The notes beneath the pieces were generated by a model. It saw only the letters and a list, made by a program, of their open reading frames with translations, ran no database searches and was not told the DNA's origin. DNA of 64,000 nucleotides from Streptococcus infantis (GTDB lineage Bacteria; Bacillota; Bacilli; Lactobacillales; Streptococcaceae): contig NZ_JYOV01000006.1 of NCBI RefSeq assembly GCF_000963255.1, positions 1 to 64,000 on the forward strand. The letters are read 5' to 3'. Position 1 is the stretch's first letter. The number at the start of each line of letters is the position of its first letter. Below, piece after piece: positions 10,311 through 18,112 of the stretch. Position numbers and translations under genes: made by a program.

Positions 10311-10507
10311 AAAAAGCCACCAAATTGGGTGACTTTATTAGGAGATTATGATGAAAAAAGTTTTAGGATTTCTATTAAATAAAGGTTACTCAATGAAAAT
10401 CGAAATCAGACTAGGCAGAGTGACGCAAGCATAACTAAAGTTAGGTAAGTCGACTCTAACGAAGTATGGGGAGATTTTCGAAGAGTATTAGGAGGTCTTT
10501 ATTTAAT
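10311..10507 (-). ncRNA. CiaR-dependent small RNA (csRNA), copy C, with BOX insert
   Basis: Same promoter, 11-bp hairpin arms (10374-10384 and 10497-10507), linker and terminator (10316-10334) as copy B. However, 101 bp of BOX element plus a few bases lie inside the loop next to CCTCC. Predicted length is about 197 nt rather than about 99. From 10488 outwards it matches copy B for about 60 nt without a difference, whereas the BOX and 3' half match copy D. Confidence 0.78.
10387..10487. repeat. BOX element (A-C type, no B unit) inside a csRNA gene
   Basis: The ends are TACTCAATGAAAATC and GATTTTCGAAGAGTA, the termini of pneumococcal BOX elements. The right half aligns in register with boxA around the GGCAAGGCGACGCTGACG region but is diverged. 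No boxB unit is present. It is 101 bp long and differs from the copy at 16146-16246 at only two positions. Confidence 0.72.
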
Positions 10508-10513
10508 GATTAC

Positions 10514-10546
10514 ATAATACACAAGCAAACTTAAAGTTAGCTTAAG
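10514..10546 (-). promoter_or_regulatory. CiaR box and -10 of csRNA C
   Basis: Minus strand CTTAAG-CTAAC-TTTAAG (10530-10546), 10-nt gap, TATTAT (10514-10519). It is identical to the copy B promoter and lies 16 nt after the stop of the flavoprotein gene. Confidence 0.87.
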
Positions 10547-10561
10547 AATTTAAATCCATTA

Positions 10562-12973
10562 TTAACAATTTTCTTGAACAGCTGTTTGACCTGCAATACG
10601 TCCAAACGTAAAGATATCCGTAAGTGAATTCCCTCCTAGACGGTTACCTGCATGAAGTCCACCTGCGACTTCTCCAGCAGCATACAAACCAGGAATAATC
10701 TGACCTTGTTCATTCAAAACGTGCGTTGAAGTATCAATCTTGAGTCCACCCATTGTATGGTGAACAGCAGGTTTTCTTGGTGTTGCGTAGAATGGTGCGA
10801 CCTCACACTTGAGATCGAAACTACCCTTATTAAATTCAGGGTCAAATCCTGCATCCACATAAGAATTGTACTTCTTGATTGTATCTGCTAACACCTGTGG
10901 ATCCATACCAATCTGAACAGCCAACTCTTCTATCGTATCTGCACGATAGAGAGTGCCTGCTTTGACTTGGGCATCAATTTTTTCTTGGCTAGTATTGTAG
11001 GCTGTTGCCTTGATGCGGTCATCTGCAATCAAGTAGAACAAGCCTCCATTATCAATCGCTGCTTGAGATAACTTGTCTCGGCTACCGTACTCATCCACAA
11101 ATCGCTTACCTTCAGTATTTACCATGATGAAGTTAGCTGGAGGAACTTGAAGTCCTGAGAAGAGGGCTCCTGTCACTGGATCGGATACTGGCATCATTTG
11201 ACTAAAGCCCATACCCACTAGATCTGCACCTACACTTTGACCTAAGAGGATTCCATCTCCTGTTACAGCTGGTGTATTAGAGGTAGCAATATCATCTGCG
11301 ATTTCAGTCCAGTAGGTATTGTATTTTTGTAGCATCTTGGTATTGGCACCAAATCCTCCAGAAGCTAGAACAACGGCATCTGCATGAACGATAATGGTTT
11401 GACCATTTCGACCTTCTGCTCTGACACCCTTGACAGCCCCTTCTTCTACAAGCAATTCTTTGACCGGCGAGTCCGTCAAGATCTTGCCTCCATTTTCTAG
11501 AACATATTTTTGTAGAACCGAGATAAAGGCATAACCCAGTGGTTGAACTGGCTTATGGCCACGACGCCAAAGGGCTCCAACTGGCATTGTTACTTCACTA
11601 CGAACAAATTCAACACCGATGTCTTCCAACCAGCGAACAGACTCTAGGGCACGTTCAGTCAATACAGAAACCAAATCATATTGGCCATGAATTTCATGTC
11701 CTTGTAAATCTTTTCGTTTTCCACCGATATAAGTTTGGATACGGTAAAGTAAGGTAGAATCAAACAAATAGCTTGGATCCTGCAAATACTTCTCAACCTC
11801 AACCTTCAAGGCTCTAAAGTCCTCTAAATATTCTGGGTCAATCGTTGATTCATCTGTCGCAATCAATTCTTGAAGCGTATGTGCCTCACCTGGATGAGCT
11901 GCGAAGGTCCCTTGCCATGCTGGATCTGGTGCATTCATTGGACCACCTGCACGAACGGTATTTCCTCCAATTGCTGGGAATTTCTCAACAACAATCGGCT
12001 TCTTACCAGCTTGCAAGACTGCAGCTGCCGCAGCTAAACCAGCACCTCCACCTCCGACGATGACAACATCTGCCTGATAAGTTTTATCCTCTTTATCCAA
12101 AGCAGATGGAGCTTTTGAACGTTTACGTAAAACATCTGGATTTGCACCCGCTTGTTTAACCGCACGCGCAACTCCGTCCAAGACACCATTTGAAGTCACA
12201 GAAGCTCCTGACACCGCATCAACATTTAAGGTTTGCCCCTCAATGATTTCCGCTGGAATACGGGTGAAGACGACATCTGCAATCCCTGAAGATTCTCCAG
12301 AAGAATCGATTTCAATTTTTTCAATACGATCTTCAGAAACGGTGACGTCCATCGGTAATTTACCATTATGACCTTCAGTTGTAACATGGTATGTTCCTGG
12401 TTCAAATCGAATTTCTTCAGGAAGGTTTAGTTGGTTTGCAACAGAGACAAAGCGAAGGAAACGATAGAAACAGCTATCTAAGAAATCAACAGTTCGCTCA
12501 TCTATCAGATCTCCATTTGCATCAAATGCTCGATGAGCTCGACCAAGTAAAAATTCACTTCCTGGCATAACTGTTGCATTTACTCCAGGTGCATCAAGGA
12601 TCTGACGAAGGTGAAGTTGGGCACGTGAAGAGCCTTGAACATCATAGGAAGCTCCGACAATCATGGTTGGCTTCCCATCTAGTGGATGAATGTTAAAAGA
12701 CAACCATTCAAGCAAACTATTTAAACTTGATGGGATTGTATGATTGTGTTCAGGTGTAGAGATGATGACACCATCAGCTTCCGAAATTGCTTTGTTAAAC
12801 TTCTGAATAACAGGTGTATCTGTTTGATCATCGGTTTCATTGAACATTGGTACATCGGTAATTTCTAAAATTTCAATGTCAGCTTTTGACGCAAAATGTC
12901 TTTTCATAAATTGCAACAAACTACGGTTATAGGATTGTTTGGCATTGGTACCAACAATAGCTACTAATTTCAT
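10562..12973 (-). CDS. Three-domain flavoprotein reductase (FMN reductase + FMN-bind + FAD-binding fumarate-reductase type)
   Basis: 803 residues with three domains. Residues 1-180 are an NADPH-dependent FMN reductase (VAIVGTN start, [16 protein letters not shown] active face). Residues about 190-275 are an FMN-bind domain with [10 protein letters not shown] at 252-261, matching the motif on which ApbE attaches FMN covalently. Residues 300-803 are a fumarate-reductase-like FAD domain with [10 protein letters not shown] (308-317), [12 protein letters not shown] and the C-terminal [18 protein letters not shown]. No signal peptide is present, so the enzyme is cytoplasmic. By analogy with NADH:fumarate, urocanate or acrylate reductases it should pass electrons from NAD(P)H through flavins to a small unsaturated acid, giving an anaerobic electron sink; the acceptor is not known. 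It lies 25 nt downstream of a stand-alone FMN reductase gene. Confidence 0.85.
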   Translation of the reverse strand: MKLVAIVGTNAKQSYNRSLLQFMKRHFASKADIEILEITDVPMFNETDDQTDTPVIQKFNKAISEADGVIISTPEHNHTIPSSLNSLLEWLSFNIHPLDGKPTMIVGASYDVQGSSRAQLHLRQILDAPGVNATVMPGSEFLLGRAHRAFDANGDLIDERTVDFLDSCFYRFLRFVSVANQLNLPEEIRFEPGTYHVTTEGHNGKLPMDVTVSEDRIEKIEIDSSGESSGIADVVFTRIPAEIIEGQTLNVDAVSGASVTSNGVLDGVARAVKQAGANPDVLRKRSKAPSALDKEDKTYQADVVIVGGGGAGLAAAAAVLQAGKKPIVVEKFPAIGGNTVRAGGPMNAPDPAWQGTFAAHPGEAHTLQELIATDESTIDPEYLEDFRALKVEVEKYLQDPSYLFDSTLLYRIQTYIGGKRKDLQGHEIHGQYDLVSVLTERALESVRWLEDIGVEFVRSEVTMPVGALWRRGHKPVQPLGYAFISVLQKYVLENGGKILTDSPVKELLVEEGAVKGVRAEGRNGQTIIVHADAVVLASGGFGANTKMLQKYNTYWTEIADDIATSNTPAVTGDGILLGQSVGADLVGMGFSQMMPVSDPVTGALFSGLQVPPANFIMVNTEGKRFVDEYGSRDKLSQAAIDNGGLFYLIADDRIKATAYNTSQEKIDAQVKAGTLYRADTIEELAVQIGMDPQVLADTIKKYNSYVDAGFDPEFNKGSFDLKCEVAPFYATPRKPAVHHTMGGLKIDTSTHVLNEQGQIIPGLYAAGEVAGGLHAGNRLGGNSLTDIFTFGRIAGQTAVQENC

Positions 12974-12998
12974 GGATTGTTCTCCTTTCTTGAAATAC

Positions 12999-13607
12999 TT
13001 ATGCTTTCAACCATTCTTCCCAGATGAAAGATTTCTTACGATTTGTATCTTCTGGTTTGACCAAAGCCTTTGTTAGTTCAACAAAATTTTGGAATTCTGC
13101 AAAATGTTCTTCCAACTCTGCGACTTTTTCAGCATTGTTCAAATTATAGTCGTCGTCCAATACCTGTTCAGAATGTCCTAGGAAAAATTCTGTTCCTGGC
13201 ATCACTCTTGCTTTCAGTTCAGGCGCATCAAGTATCTGACGCAAGTGCGCTTGGGCTCTAGATGTTCCAAGCAATCCAAGAGAAGCTCCTACAATCATCG
13301 TTGGTTTGTTAATCAAAGCACGACTGGTATAGGCAATCCATTCCAAGGCTGAAGCCAAGGGTGCTGGTATCGTATGATCATACTCAGGCGTTGATATAAT
13401 CACACCATCTGCCTCAAGGATTTTTTCTGAAAAAGCTTGAACTTCGGCTGGTGCTAGCTTGTCCTCAGGTTCGTTAAATGCTGGCAATTGTTTGATCTCC
13501 AATACCTCAATATCGGCTTTATCTGAAAAATGCTTCTGCATAAATTTCAAGAGTTTCCGATTGGTTGAGCGGTCAGAATTTGTTCCAACGATAGCAACTA
13601 ATTTCAT
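12999..13607 (-). CDS. NADPH-dependent FMN reductase family protein
   Basis: 202 residues from the ATG at 13607, which has GGGGGT 6-10 nt upstream; an upstream in-frame start at 13643 lacks a ribosome site. It has the flavodoxin-like fold of chromate/azoreductase-type enzymes: [17 protein letters not shown] at the N-terminus, the flavin-binding [20 protein letters not shown] segment, then MIVGAS. It is about half identical by eye to the N-terminal domain of the next gene, so the pair may have arisen by duplication. It is the first gene of a two-gene operon and could supply reduced flavin to the larger reductase. Confidence 0.85.
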   Translation of the reverse strand: MKLVAIVGTNSDRSTNRKLLKFMQKHFSDKADIEVLEIKQLPAFNEPEDKLAPAEVQAFSEKILEADGVIISTPEYDHTIPAPLASALEWIAYTSRALINKPTMIVGASLGLLGTSRAQAHLRQILDAPELKARVMPGTEFFLGHSEQVLDDDYNLNNAEKVAELEEHFAEFQNFVELTKALVKPEDTNRKKSFIWEEWLKA

Positions 13608-13641
13608 CTTGCTACCCCCTTTATTTGTTTGATTTAATATC

Positions 13642-13669
13642 ATTATACAACTTTAGGCCATCATGTAAA
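13642..13669 (-). promoter_or_regulatory. Promoter of the flavoprotein operon
   Basis: Minus strand TTTACA (13664-13669), 16-nt spacer, TATAAT (13642-13647), about 35 nt before the ATG at 13607. Confidence 0.65.
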
Positions 13670-13760
13670 TCGATAATCCTAAAACATTGTGTTATTCTAT
13701 CAGTTTATCTTAGTTTAGTATAAGTTAGTGAAAAAATTAACAATATTTTCCAAGAAAGTA

Positions 13761-13789
13761 TTGACCCTCATTTTTAACTATGTTATAGT
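13761..13789 (+). promoter_or_regulatory. Promoter of the OFA-type transporter
   Basis: TTGACC (13761-13766), 17-nt spacer, TATAGT (13784-13789). An AAAGGAGG ribosome site follows and the ATG is at 13830. It is divergent from the flavoprotein promoter, about 90 bp apart. Confidence 0.75.
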
Positions 13790-13829
13790 CTTTGTGAAAA
13801 TATGTATTAAGTTAAAGGAGGGTCTTTTT

Positions 13830-15029
13830 ATGAAAGAGACATTCAATCGTTGGCAAGTTTTAGCTGCATCAACTGCTATTCTTCTCTGTACAGGTGCTGT
13901 CTATTCTTTTTCCGTTTTCGCTGGACCTCTAAGTTCTTCAACAGGTTGGTCTATGTCCGAAATCATGCTTGCATTTGCCATCAACTCAGCTATCGGACCT
14001 ATTCCTATGATTCTTGGAGGGTATCTGGTAGATAAGGGATATGTAAAATGGACAATCGCCCTTGGTGCCCTTCTATTTGCTAGTGGCTTTTTCCTAACTG
14101 GTTATGCAAGCTCACCAGCCATGCTCTATTTGACCTATGGTTTGATGGCAGGTCTTGGTCAAGGATTTGCTTATTCAGGAGCCCTCTCAAACTCTCTTCG
14201 TCTCTTCCCTGATAAACGTGGTTTAGCTTCTGGGATTCTAACAGGAGGTATGGGATTTGCTGCAGTTATCGCGTCACCAGTTGCAAGTAGTCTCATTCAA
14301 AAACAAGATGCCTTCTTTGCTTTTCGAACAATTGGACTTGTCTATATTGTTGTTATTATCTGTGCCATTTTCTTCATCAAGGCGGCACCAAGTGGCTACC
14401 AACCAGCAGGTTGGAAAGCTCCTGTACAAACTAAACAAGGACCTGCCAATAAAAACTGGAAAGAAATGCTACAAAGTCCTTTATTCTACATCATTATCAG
14501 CATGTTCTTTGTCGGTGCTTTTTCTGGCTTGATGATCGCCTCTCAAGCATCCCCAATTGGTCAATCAATGTTTGGACTATCTGCTGGTACAGCAGCTCTC
14601 TATGTCTCTCTTTATTCAATCGCAAACTCTAGTGGCCGCTTTATCTGGGGTTCACTCTCTGATAAAATTGGTCGTTCTCAGACCTTGTTGATTATCTATT
14701 CTGTTATCGTATTGGCTCTCTTCTCCTTAACAATCGTCCCTGGTCAATTTGGCTTTACTCTAGGAATCATCGGCCTTGGCATCTGCTTCGGTGGTGTTAT
14801 GGGCGTCTTCCCATCTATTGTCATGGAGAACTACGGACCTGCTAATCAGGGAGTTAACTACGGTATCGTCTTCACAGGTTATTCTTTAGCTGCATTTTTT
14901 GCACCTAAAGTTGCGGTTCAAATGGCAGCAGCTAACAATGGAAATTACAGTGCCGCATTCTACGTTGCTATCGCTCTCGCAGTTGTGGGGCTTCTCCTTA
15001 ACTTCCTTTATATGAAGAAAAAAGGTTAG
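13830..15029 (+). CDS. MFS transporter, oxalate/formate antiporter (OFA) family
   Basis: 399 residues with about 12 hydrophobic segments. It starts at the ATG at 13830 next to AAAGGAGG; the longer frame reading has no ribosome site and crosses the promoter. The N-terminus RWQVLAASTAILLCTGAVYSFSVF and the GGYLVDKG, GLGQGFAYSG and GRFIWGSLSDKIGR loops are typical of the OFA branch of the major facilitator superfamily, which exchanges small carboxylates. Divergent placement next to a fumarate-reductase-like operon suggests it moves the acceptor or product acid; this is inference. The protein is followed by a terminator and an AraC regulator. Confidence 0.87.
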   Translation: MKETFNRWQVLAASTAILLCTGAVYSFSVFAGPLSSSTGWSMSEIMLAFAINSAIGPIPMILGGYLVDKGYVKWTIALGALLFASGFFLTGYASSPAMLYLTYGLMAGLGQGFAYSGALSNSLRLFPDKRGLASGILTGGMGFAAVIASPVASSLIQKQDAFFAFRTIGLVYIVVIICAIFFIKAAPSGYQPAGWKAPVQTKQGPANKNWKEMLQSPLFYIIISMFFVGAFSGLMIASQASPIGQSMFGLSAGTAALYVSLYSIANSSGRFIWGSLSDKIGRSQTLLIIYSVIVLALFSLTIVPGQFGFTLGIIGLGICFGGVMGVFPSIVMENYGPANQGVNYGIVFTGYSLAAFFAPKVAVQMAAANNGNYSAAFYVAIALAVVGLLLNFLYMKKKG

Positions 15030-15071
15030 AGAAAGAAGTTCTCATCAAATACTCATTGCTAATTTAAGGCA

Positions 15072-15101
15072 GGGTCGGGATTCTTTGTCCCACCCTTTTT
15101 T
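15072..15101 (+). terminator. Intrinsic terminator after the OFA transporter
   Basis: GGGTcGGGA / TCCCACCC stem with a TTCTTTG loop, followed by six T. A TATAAT at 15104-15109 right after it probably serves the AraC gene. Confidence 0.8.
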
Positions 15102-15142
15102 GGTATAATAAAACTAGAAATAGCTTATTGGGAGGTTTTATC

Positions 15143-16021
15143 ATGGCTCAGCAGTCAAGACTTTTACGAGATAACCCATCTGATTTTCCCTATGATTTTG
15201 AAAAACAAATCTTATCTAAGCAATCTTCTAATCCCATTTATCATTGGCATCCTGAACTCGAGATTGTCTATGTCAAAAAAGGAACTGCTACCTTCTATAT
15301 CAACTCTGAGCGCTTTGAAAGTCATGAAGGCGATATTTTTCTAATTCAGCCAACTTCTCCTCACGCTATCTACCCTATTGAAAATCAAGAACAAGTTTCT
15401 ACAGTTTTTCGTATCCATCTAGATTTCCTAGGTAGAAGTCAAATTGACAGCTTTAGCCAACGCTATATTCAACCAATATACTCTGGGCATTTTTATCTCA
15501 CTCCTCGGATTTCGCCAGATGATCATGCTTATGAACCGATTCGTGATTGTCTTTTATCTCTTTTTTCTATCCTTGAAGAGCAGAGTATTTATTATGATCT
15601 CCTTTTAAAAGCGAAACTCTATGAATTTCTCTATCTTCTCTTTAAGTATAGGTATGTCAATCGACACTATACAGATGATACCTATCAAAAATACCAGAAA
15701 TTAAAAGAGATGATAGGTTATCTTGAGCAACACTATGCAGAACCCATTCAAATTGACCAGCTTGCTGCTACATTTGGATACAGCAAAAATCACTTTATGA
15801 ATATTTTCAAACAACACACCGGGACAAGTTGTATGGAGTATCTCATACGATTGCGCTTGGAAAAAGCTTGCGAAAAGCTCGTACAGACCAATCAAAGCGT
15901 TCAAGAAATAGCAAGCCAGGTCGGTTTTACTAACCTCTCAAATTTTAATCGACAATTCAAACAACACTTCCAGTTAACTCCCAGACAGTATCGAAATCAA
16001 CAACTCAAAAAAGAATCTTAG
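15143..16021 (+). CDS. AraC-family transcriptional regulator with cupin sensor domain
   Basis: 292 residues from the ATG at 15143, preceded by GGGAGG; an upstream ATG at 15128 would overlap that ribosome site. The N-terminal half is a cupin-like sensor (IYHWHPELEIVYVKKGTATFYIN, then GDIFLIQPTSPHAI). The C-terminal 100 residues hold two helix-turn-helix motifs (LAATFGYSKNHFMNIFKQHTG and IASQVGFTNLSNFNRQFKQHF). It lies directly after the OFA transporter with its own -10, so it is a good candidate activator of the transporter and the facing flavoprotein operon. The ligand is unknown, but in this family it is often a sugar or small acid. Confidence 0.88.
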   Translation: MAQQSRLLRDNPSDFPYDFEKQILSKQSSNPIYHWHPELEIVYVKKGTATFYINSERFESHEGDIFLIQPTSPHAIYPIENQEQVSTVFRIHLDFLGRSQIDSFSQRYIQPIYSGHFYLTPRISPDDHAYEPIRDCLLSLFSILEEQSIYYDLLLKAKLYEFLYLLFKYRYVNRHYTDDTYQKYQKLKEMIGYLEQHYAEPIQIDQLAATFGYSKNHFMNIFKQHTGTSCMEYLIRLRLEKACEKLVQTNQSVQEIASQVGFTNLSNFNRQFKQHFQLTPRQYRNQQLKKES

Positions 16022-16027
16022 CCATTT

Positions 16028-16058
16028 CTCTCCTTAGTGACTCACTAGGGAGACTTTT
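16028..16058 (+). terminator. Intrinsic terminator after the AraC regulator
   Basis: Stem TCTCC-TTAGTGA / TCACTA-GGGAGA followed by CTTTTCTTT. Confidence 0.65.
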
Positions 16059-16070
16059 CTTTATCAAACA

Positions 16071-16266
16071 AAAAAGCCACCGAATTTGGTGACTTTATTA
16101 GGAGATTATGATGAAAAAAGTTTAGGATTTCTATTAAATAAAGGTTACTCAATGAAAATCGAAATCAGACTAGGCAGAGCGACGCAAGCATAACTAAAGT
16201 TAGGTAAGTCGACTCTAACGAAGTATGGGCAGATTTTCGAAGAGTATTGGGAGGTCTTTATTTAAT
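16071..16266 (-). ncRNA. CiaR-dependent small RNA (csRNA), copy D, with BOX insert
   Basis: About 196 nt. It has 11-bp hairpin arms (16133-16143 and 16256-16266), CCTCCC next to the 5' arm, a BOX element filling the loop, and terminator 16076-16094 with a T run. The insert lies at exactly the same base as in copy C. The promoter region differs from copies B and C at several positions but keeps the CiaR box intact, so it has probably been kept functional. Confidence 0.77.
16146..16246. repeat. BOX element (A-C type) inside a csRNA gene
   Basis: 101 bp, with ends and inner sequence as in the copy at 10387-10487 except for two substitutions. The terminal 13-15 nt are imperfect inverted repeats, so the insert should fold as its own hairpin within the csRNA loop. 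Confidence 0.72.
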
Positions 16267-16272
16267 GGTTAC

Positions 16273-16305
16273 ATGATACAGAAGAAGACTTAAAGTTAGC
16301 TTAAG
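16273..16305 (-). promoter_or_regulatory. CiaR box and -10 of csRNA D
   Basis: Minus strand CTTAAG-CTAAC-TTTAAG (16289-16305), 10-nt gap, TATCAT (16273-16278). It lies 10 nt after the stop of the GNAT gene. Confidence 0.85.
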
Positions 16306-16314
16306 AGAAAAAAA

Positions 16315-16737
16315 TTATTGTAATTTTTTTCGATTCACCCAAATCATGCCCGTACACTGGAAGCTAGACAAGGTTTCAAAACCTAAGGAACGATAAAATC
16401 CAAGAGTCTTTTCAGCCTCTTCTGTCGCTAGTTGGATTTGGTAGGTATCCTTATAATCGGATAAAGCCTGCTTCATCAAGGTGCTGCCAATCCCTTGGCG
16501 TTGATAGCTAGGCAAAACAATCAAATCCTGGACAAAAACCGAAGAAAAACCGTCTCCAATCAAGCGAACTAGACCAACGATTTCCTCACCATCACTGGCA
16601 AGATAAGTCGCTAGCGAATGAGACAAAGCCTGGGCCAACATTTGGGGCTGATTTGTATAATTTGTCCAACCAACTGCCTGGTAGAGATGCAAAACGTCAT
16701 CAAGTGAAACAGATGTTTCTTTTGTAATCTTAATCAT
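16315..16737 (-). CDS. GNAT-family N-acetyltransferase
   Basis: 140 residues from the ATG at 16737, which has AGAAAGG upstream; the longer reading starts inside the previous gene's end. The acetyl-CoA pyrophosphate loop is VLPSYQRQGIGSTLMKQAL (near residues 79-97), followed by LGFYRSLGFET. The substrate is unknown; the short family resembles acetyltransferases acting on small amines or antibiotics. It is the second gene of a two-gene unit, 11 nt after the larger acetyltransferase. Confidence 0.85.
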   Translation of the reverse strand: MIKITKETSVSLDDVLHLYQAVGWTNYTNQPQMLAQALSHSLATYLASDGEEIVGLVRLIGDGFSSVFVQDLIVLPSYQRQGIGSTLMKQALSDYKDTYQIQLATEEAEKTLGFYRSLGFETLSSFQCTGMIWVNRKKLQ

Positions 16738-16748
16738 AGCAAACCTTT

Positions 16749-17441
16749 CTAACATTCTCTAAGGGATTTCAACTGTTGCCCATTTTCATCAAAATTATCC
16801 GAACGCAACCACGATTCAAAACGAACTTTAACCCTTGGCCAGTCCTTATCAATCATAGACATCCAGTCCGTGTCTCTGGTACGCCCTTTATAAATAACAG
16901 CTTGACGGAAAGTGCCTTCGTAGATAAAACCCAAACGTTCTGCCGCTTTTCTAGAAGGTAGATTTAGTGCATCACATTTCCACTCATAACGGCGATAGTT
17001 AAGCTCTTCAAAGACATAACGAGCAAGCAAATAGTGGGCTTCTGTTCCCATCCTTGTCTGTTTGAGAGCCGGAGAAAAGGTCACCGCGCCAACTTCAACC
17101 ACGCGATTAGCTTGGTCAATACGCATGAGAGAAAAAGTCCCCAGCGCCTTTCCAGTCGCTTTATCAATAATCGCATAATAGAAGCGATCCTTGCGCTCAA
17201 TCATCTGCTTTAAAGCAACAATTAATTCTTCAAGATTTTCTACTGGTGGTTGAAAGAGATAGGTCCACATCTCTCGAGGTGATTCTGGGCCATAAACAGC
17301 CAGCAAATCCTCCGCATGCTTTTCCACTGACAGAGCTTCGATAATCGTATACTGTCCTTCTATCCGTACAAGCGACGGTAAAACTCCAGGTGTATCGTCT
17401 ACAGGTTCACCAATCATCTGACCATATTCATTTACTGGCAT
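16749..17441 (-). CDS. RimJ/RimL-type GNAT acetyltransferase
   Basis: 230 residues. The fold is that of the larger protein-acetyltransferase branch: FYYAIIDKATGKALGTFSLMRID in the central strands, EVGAVTFSPALKQTRMGTEAHYLL at the acetyl-CoA site, then NLPSRKAAERLGFIYEGTFR, a signature shared with RimJ/RimL enzymes that acetylate N-terminal or side-chain amines. It is translated with the smaller acetyltransferase downstream. A strong terminator separates it from yjdF upstream. Confidence 0.85.
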   Translation of the reverse strand: MPVNEYGQMIGEPVDDTPGVLPSLVRIEGQYTIIEALSVEKHAEDLLAVYGPESPREMWTYLFQPPVENLEELIVALKQMIERKDRFYYAIIDKATGKALGTFSLMRIDQANRVVEVGAVTFSPALKQTRMGTEAHYLLARYVFEELNYRRYEWKCDALNLPSRKAAERLGFIYEGTFRQAVIYKGRTRDTDWMSMIDKDWPRVKVRFESWLRSDNFDENGQQLKSLREC

Positions 17442-17512
17442 AGTTTTCTCCTTATCTCACTCTTATAAGTTTAAAGATGTGAATAGTATATCACATCTCA
17501 CACATAATATTC

Positions 17513-17541
17513 AAAAAATCCTCCAGTTTATGGAGGATTGA
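17513..17541 (-). terminator. Intrinsic terminator after yjdF
   Basis: Minus strand AATCCTCCA / TGGAGGATT stem with a short loop and a six-T run. Confidence 0.8.
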
Positions 17542-17562
17542 TCAAATATGGAAACAAGTGAG

Positions 17563-17976
17563 TTAATGCCCCCTGTGCTTCTCTCTACGTTTTTGCTGTT
17601 TGCGTTCGAATTTCTCTTGTTTGAGCAATTGCTTTTGGACACTAGATTGATGTTTTGAAATCTTTTTCCTTTCCTCATACTGCAACTGCAATAGTTCTTT
17701 CGACTTGGAAGAAACTTTTTGATTTACTTGTTTCCTCACCATTCGTTGTAATCGTTTAGGATTCTTAATTTTTACATGTTGCTTAACTGTAGTTTCTGGA
17801 CTAAAAGATAATTGAGTAAACTGAGTCTGTAAAATCTCTAGAATTTCATCATCTTTTGGCTCCTGACCAAATGTCACACGACAAACTTGATAAGTTTCTC
17901 GATACACTTGTTCAAACAAACCATGCCAAAATCCATCTTCAAAATAAACTGTCAATCCAATTGAAATTGTTTCCAT
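17563..17976 (-). CDS. yjdF: YjdF family protein (DUF2992)
   Basis: 137 residues. The N-terminal half (YFEDGFWHGLFEQVY.., FSPETTVKQHVKIKNPKRLQRMVRKQ) matches the YjdF family, and the C-terminal 50 residues are a highly basic Lys/Arg/Gln helix. The biochemical role is unknown; in Bacillus subtilis the gene is controlled by a riboswitch that responds to planar aza-aromatic compounds, so a role in tolerance to such molecules is proposed. Here a structured leader of about 110 nt precedes the gene. A strong AAGGAGGTG lies 6-14 nt before the ATG. Confidence 0.82.
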   Translation of the reverse strand: METISIGLTVYFEDGFWHGLFEQVYRETYQVCRVTFGQEPKDDEILEILQTQFTQLSFSPETTVKQHVKIKNPKRLQRMVRKQVNQKVSSKSKELLQLQYEERKKISKHQSSVQKQLLKQEKFERKQQKRREKHRGH

Positions 17977-18086
17977 GACAGCACCTCCTTAAATCTATCC
18001 CTAAGAATGGACAACCAAGGAGGAAGGTTACTGATAGGCTTGCCTACGTCTGGACTACCAACCAGAACTGTGTTTTTATCTTAGTT
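17977..18086 (-). ncRNA. yjdF-motif riboswitch leader
   Basis: The leader runs from just after the -10 to the yjdF start. It contains CCTCCTT (plus 18017-18023) exactly complementary to the gene's AAGGAGG (plus 17984-17990), so the ribosome site can be masked by pairing within the leader. The class is assigned from its position upstream of a YjdF gene and its length; the consensus fold was not computed. Confidence 0.7.
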
Positions 18087-18092
18087 AAGATA

Positions 18093-18098
18093 ATTATA
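18093..18098 (-). promoter_or_regulatory. Extended -10 of yjdF
   Basis: Minus strand TGC-TATAAT, about 117 nt before the yjdF ATG. No good -35 is present, which is typical of extended -10 promoters. It follows the leuS terminator directly. Confidence 0.65.
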
Positions 18099-18112
18099 GC
18101 ATAATCCAATTT

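Noticed and set aside
10387..10487. RUP element
   Set aside because: The termini and inner register fit boxA and boxC of BOX elements; the transposon-like ends expected for RUP were not recognised.
13728..13829. 34-codon N-terminal extension of the OFA transporter
   Set aside because: It spans the TTGACC/TATAGT promoter; the ATG at 13830 has AAAGGAGG.
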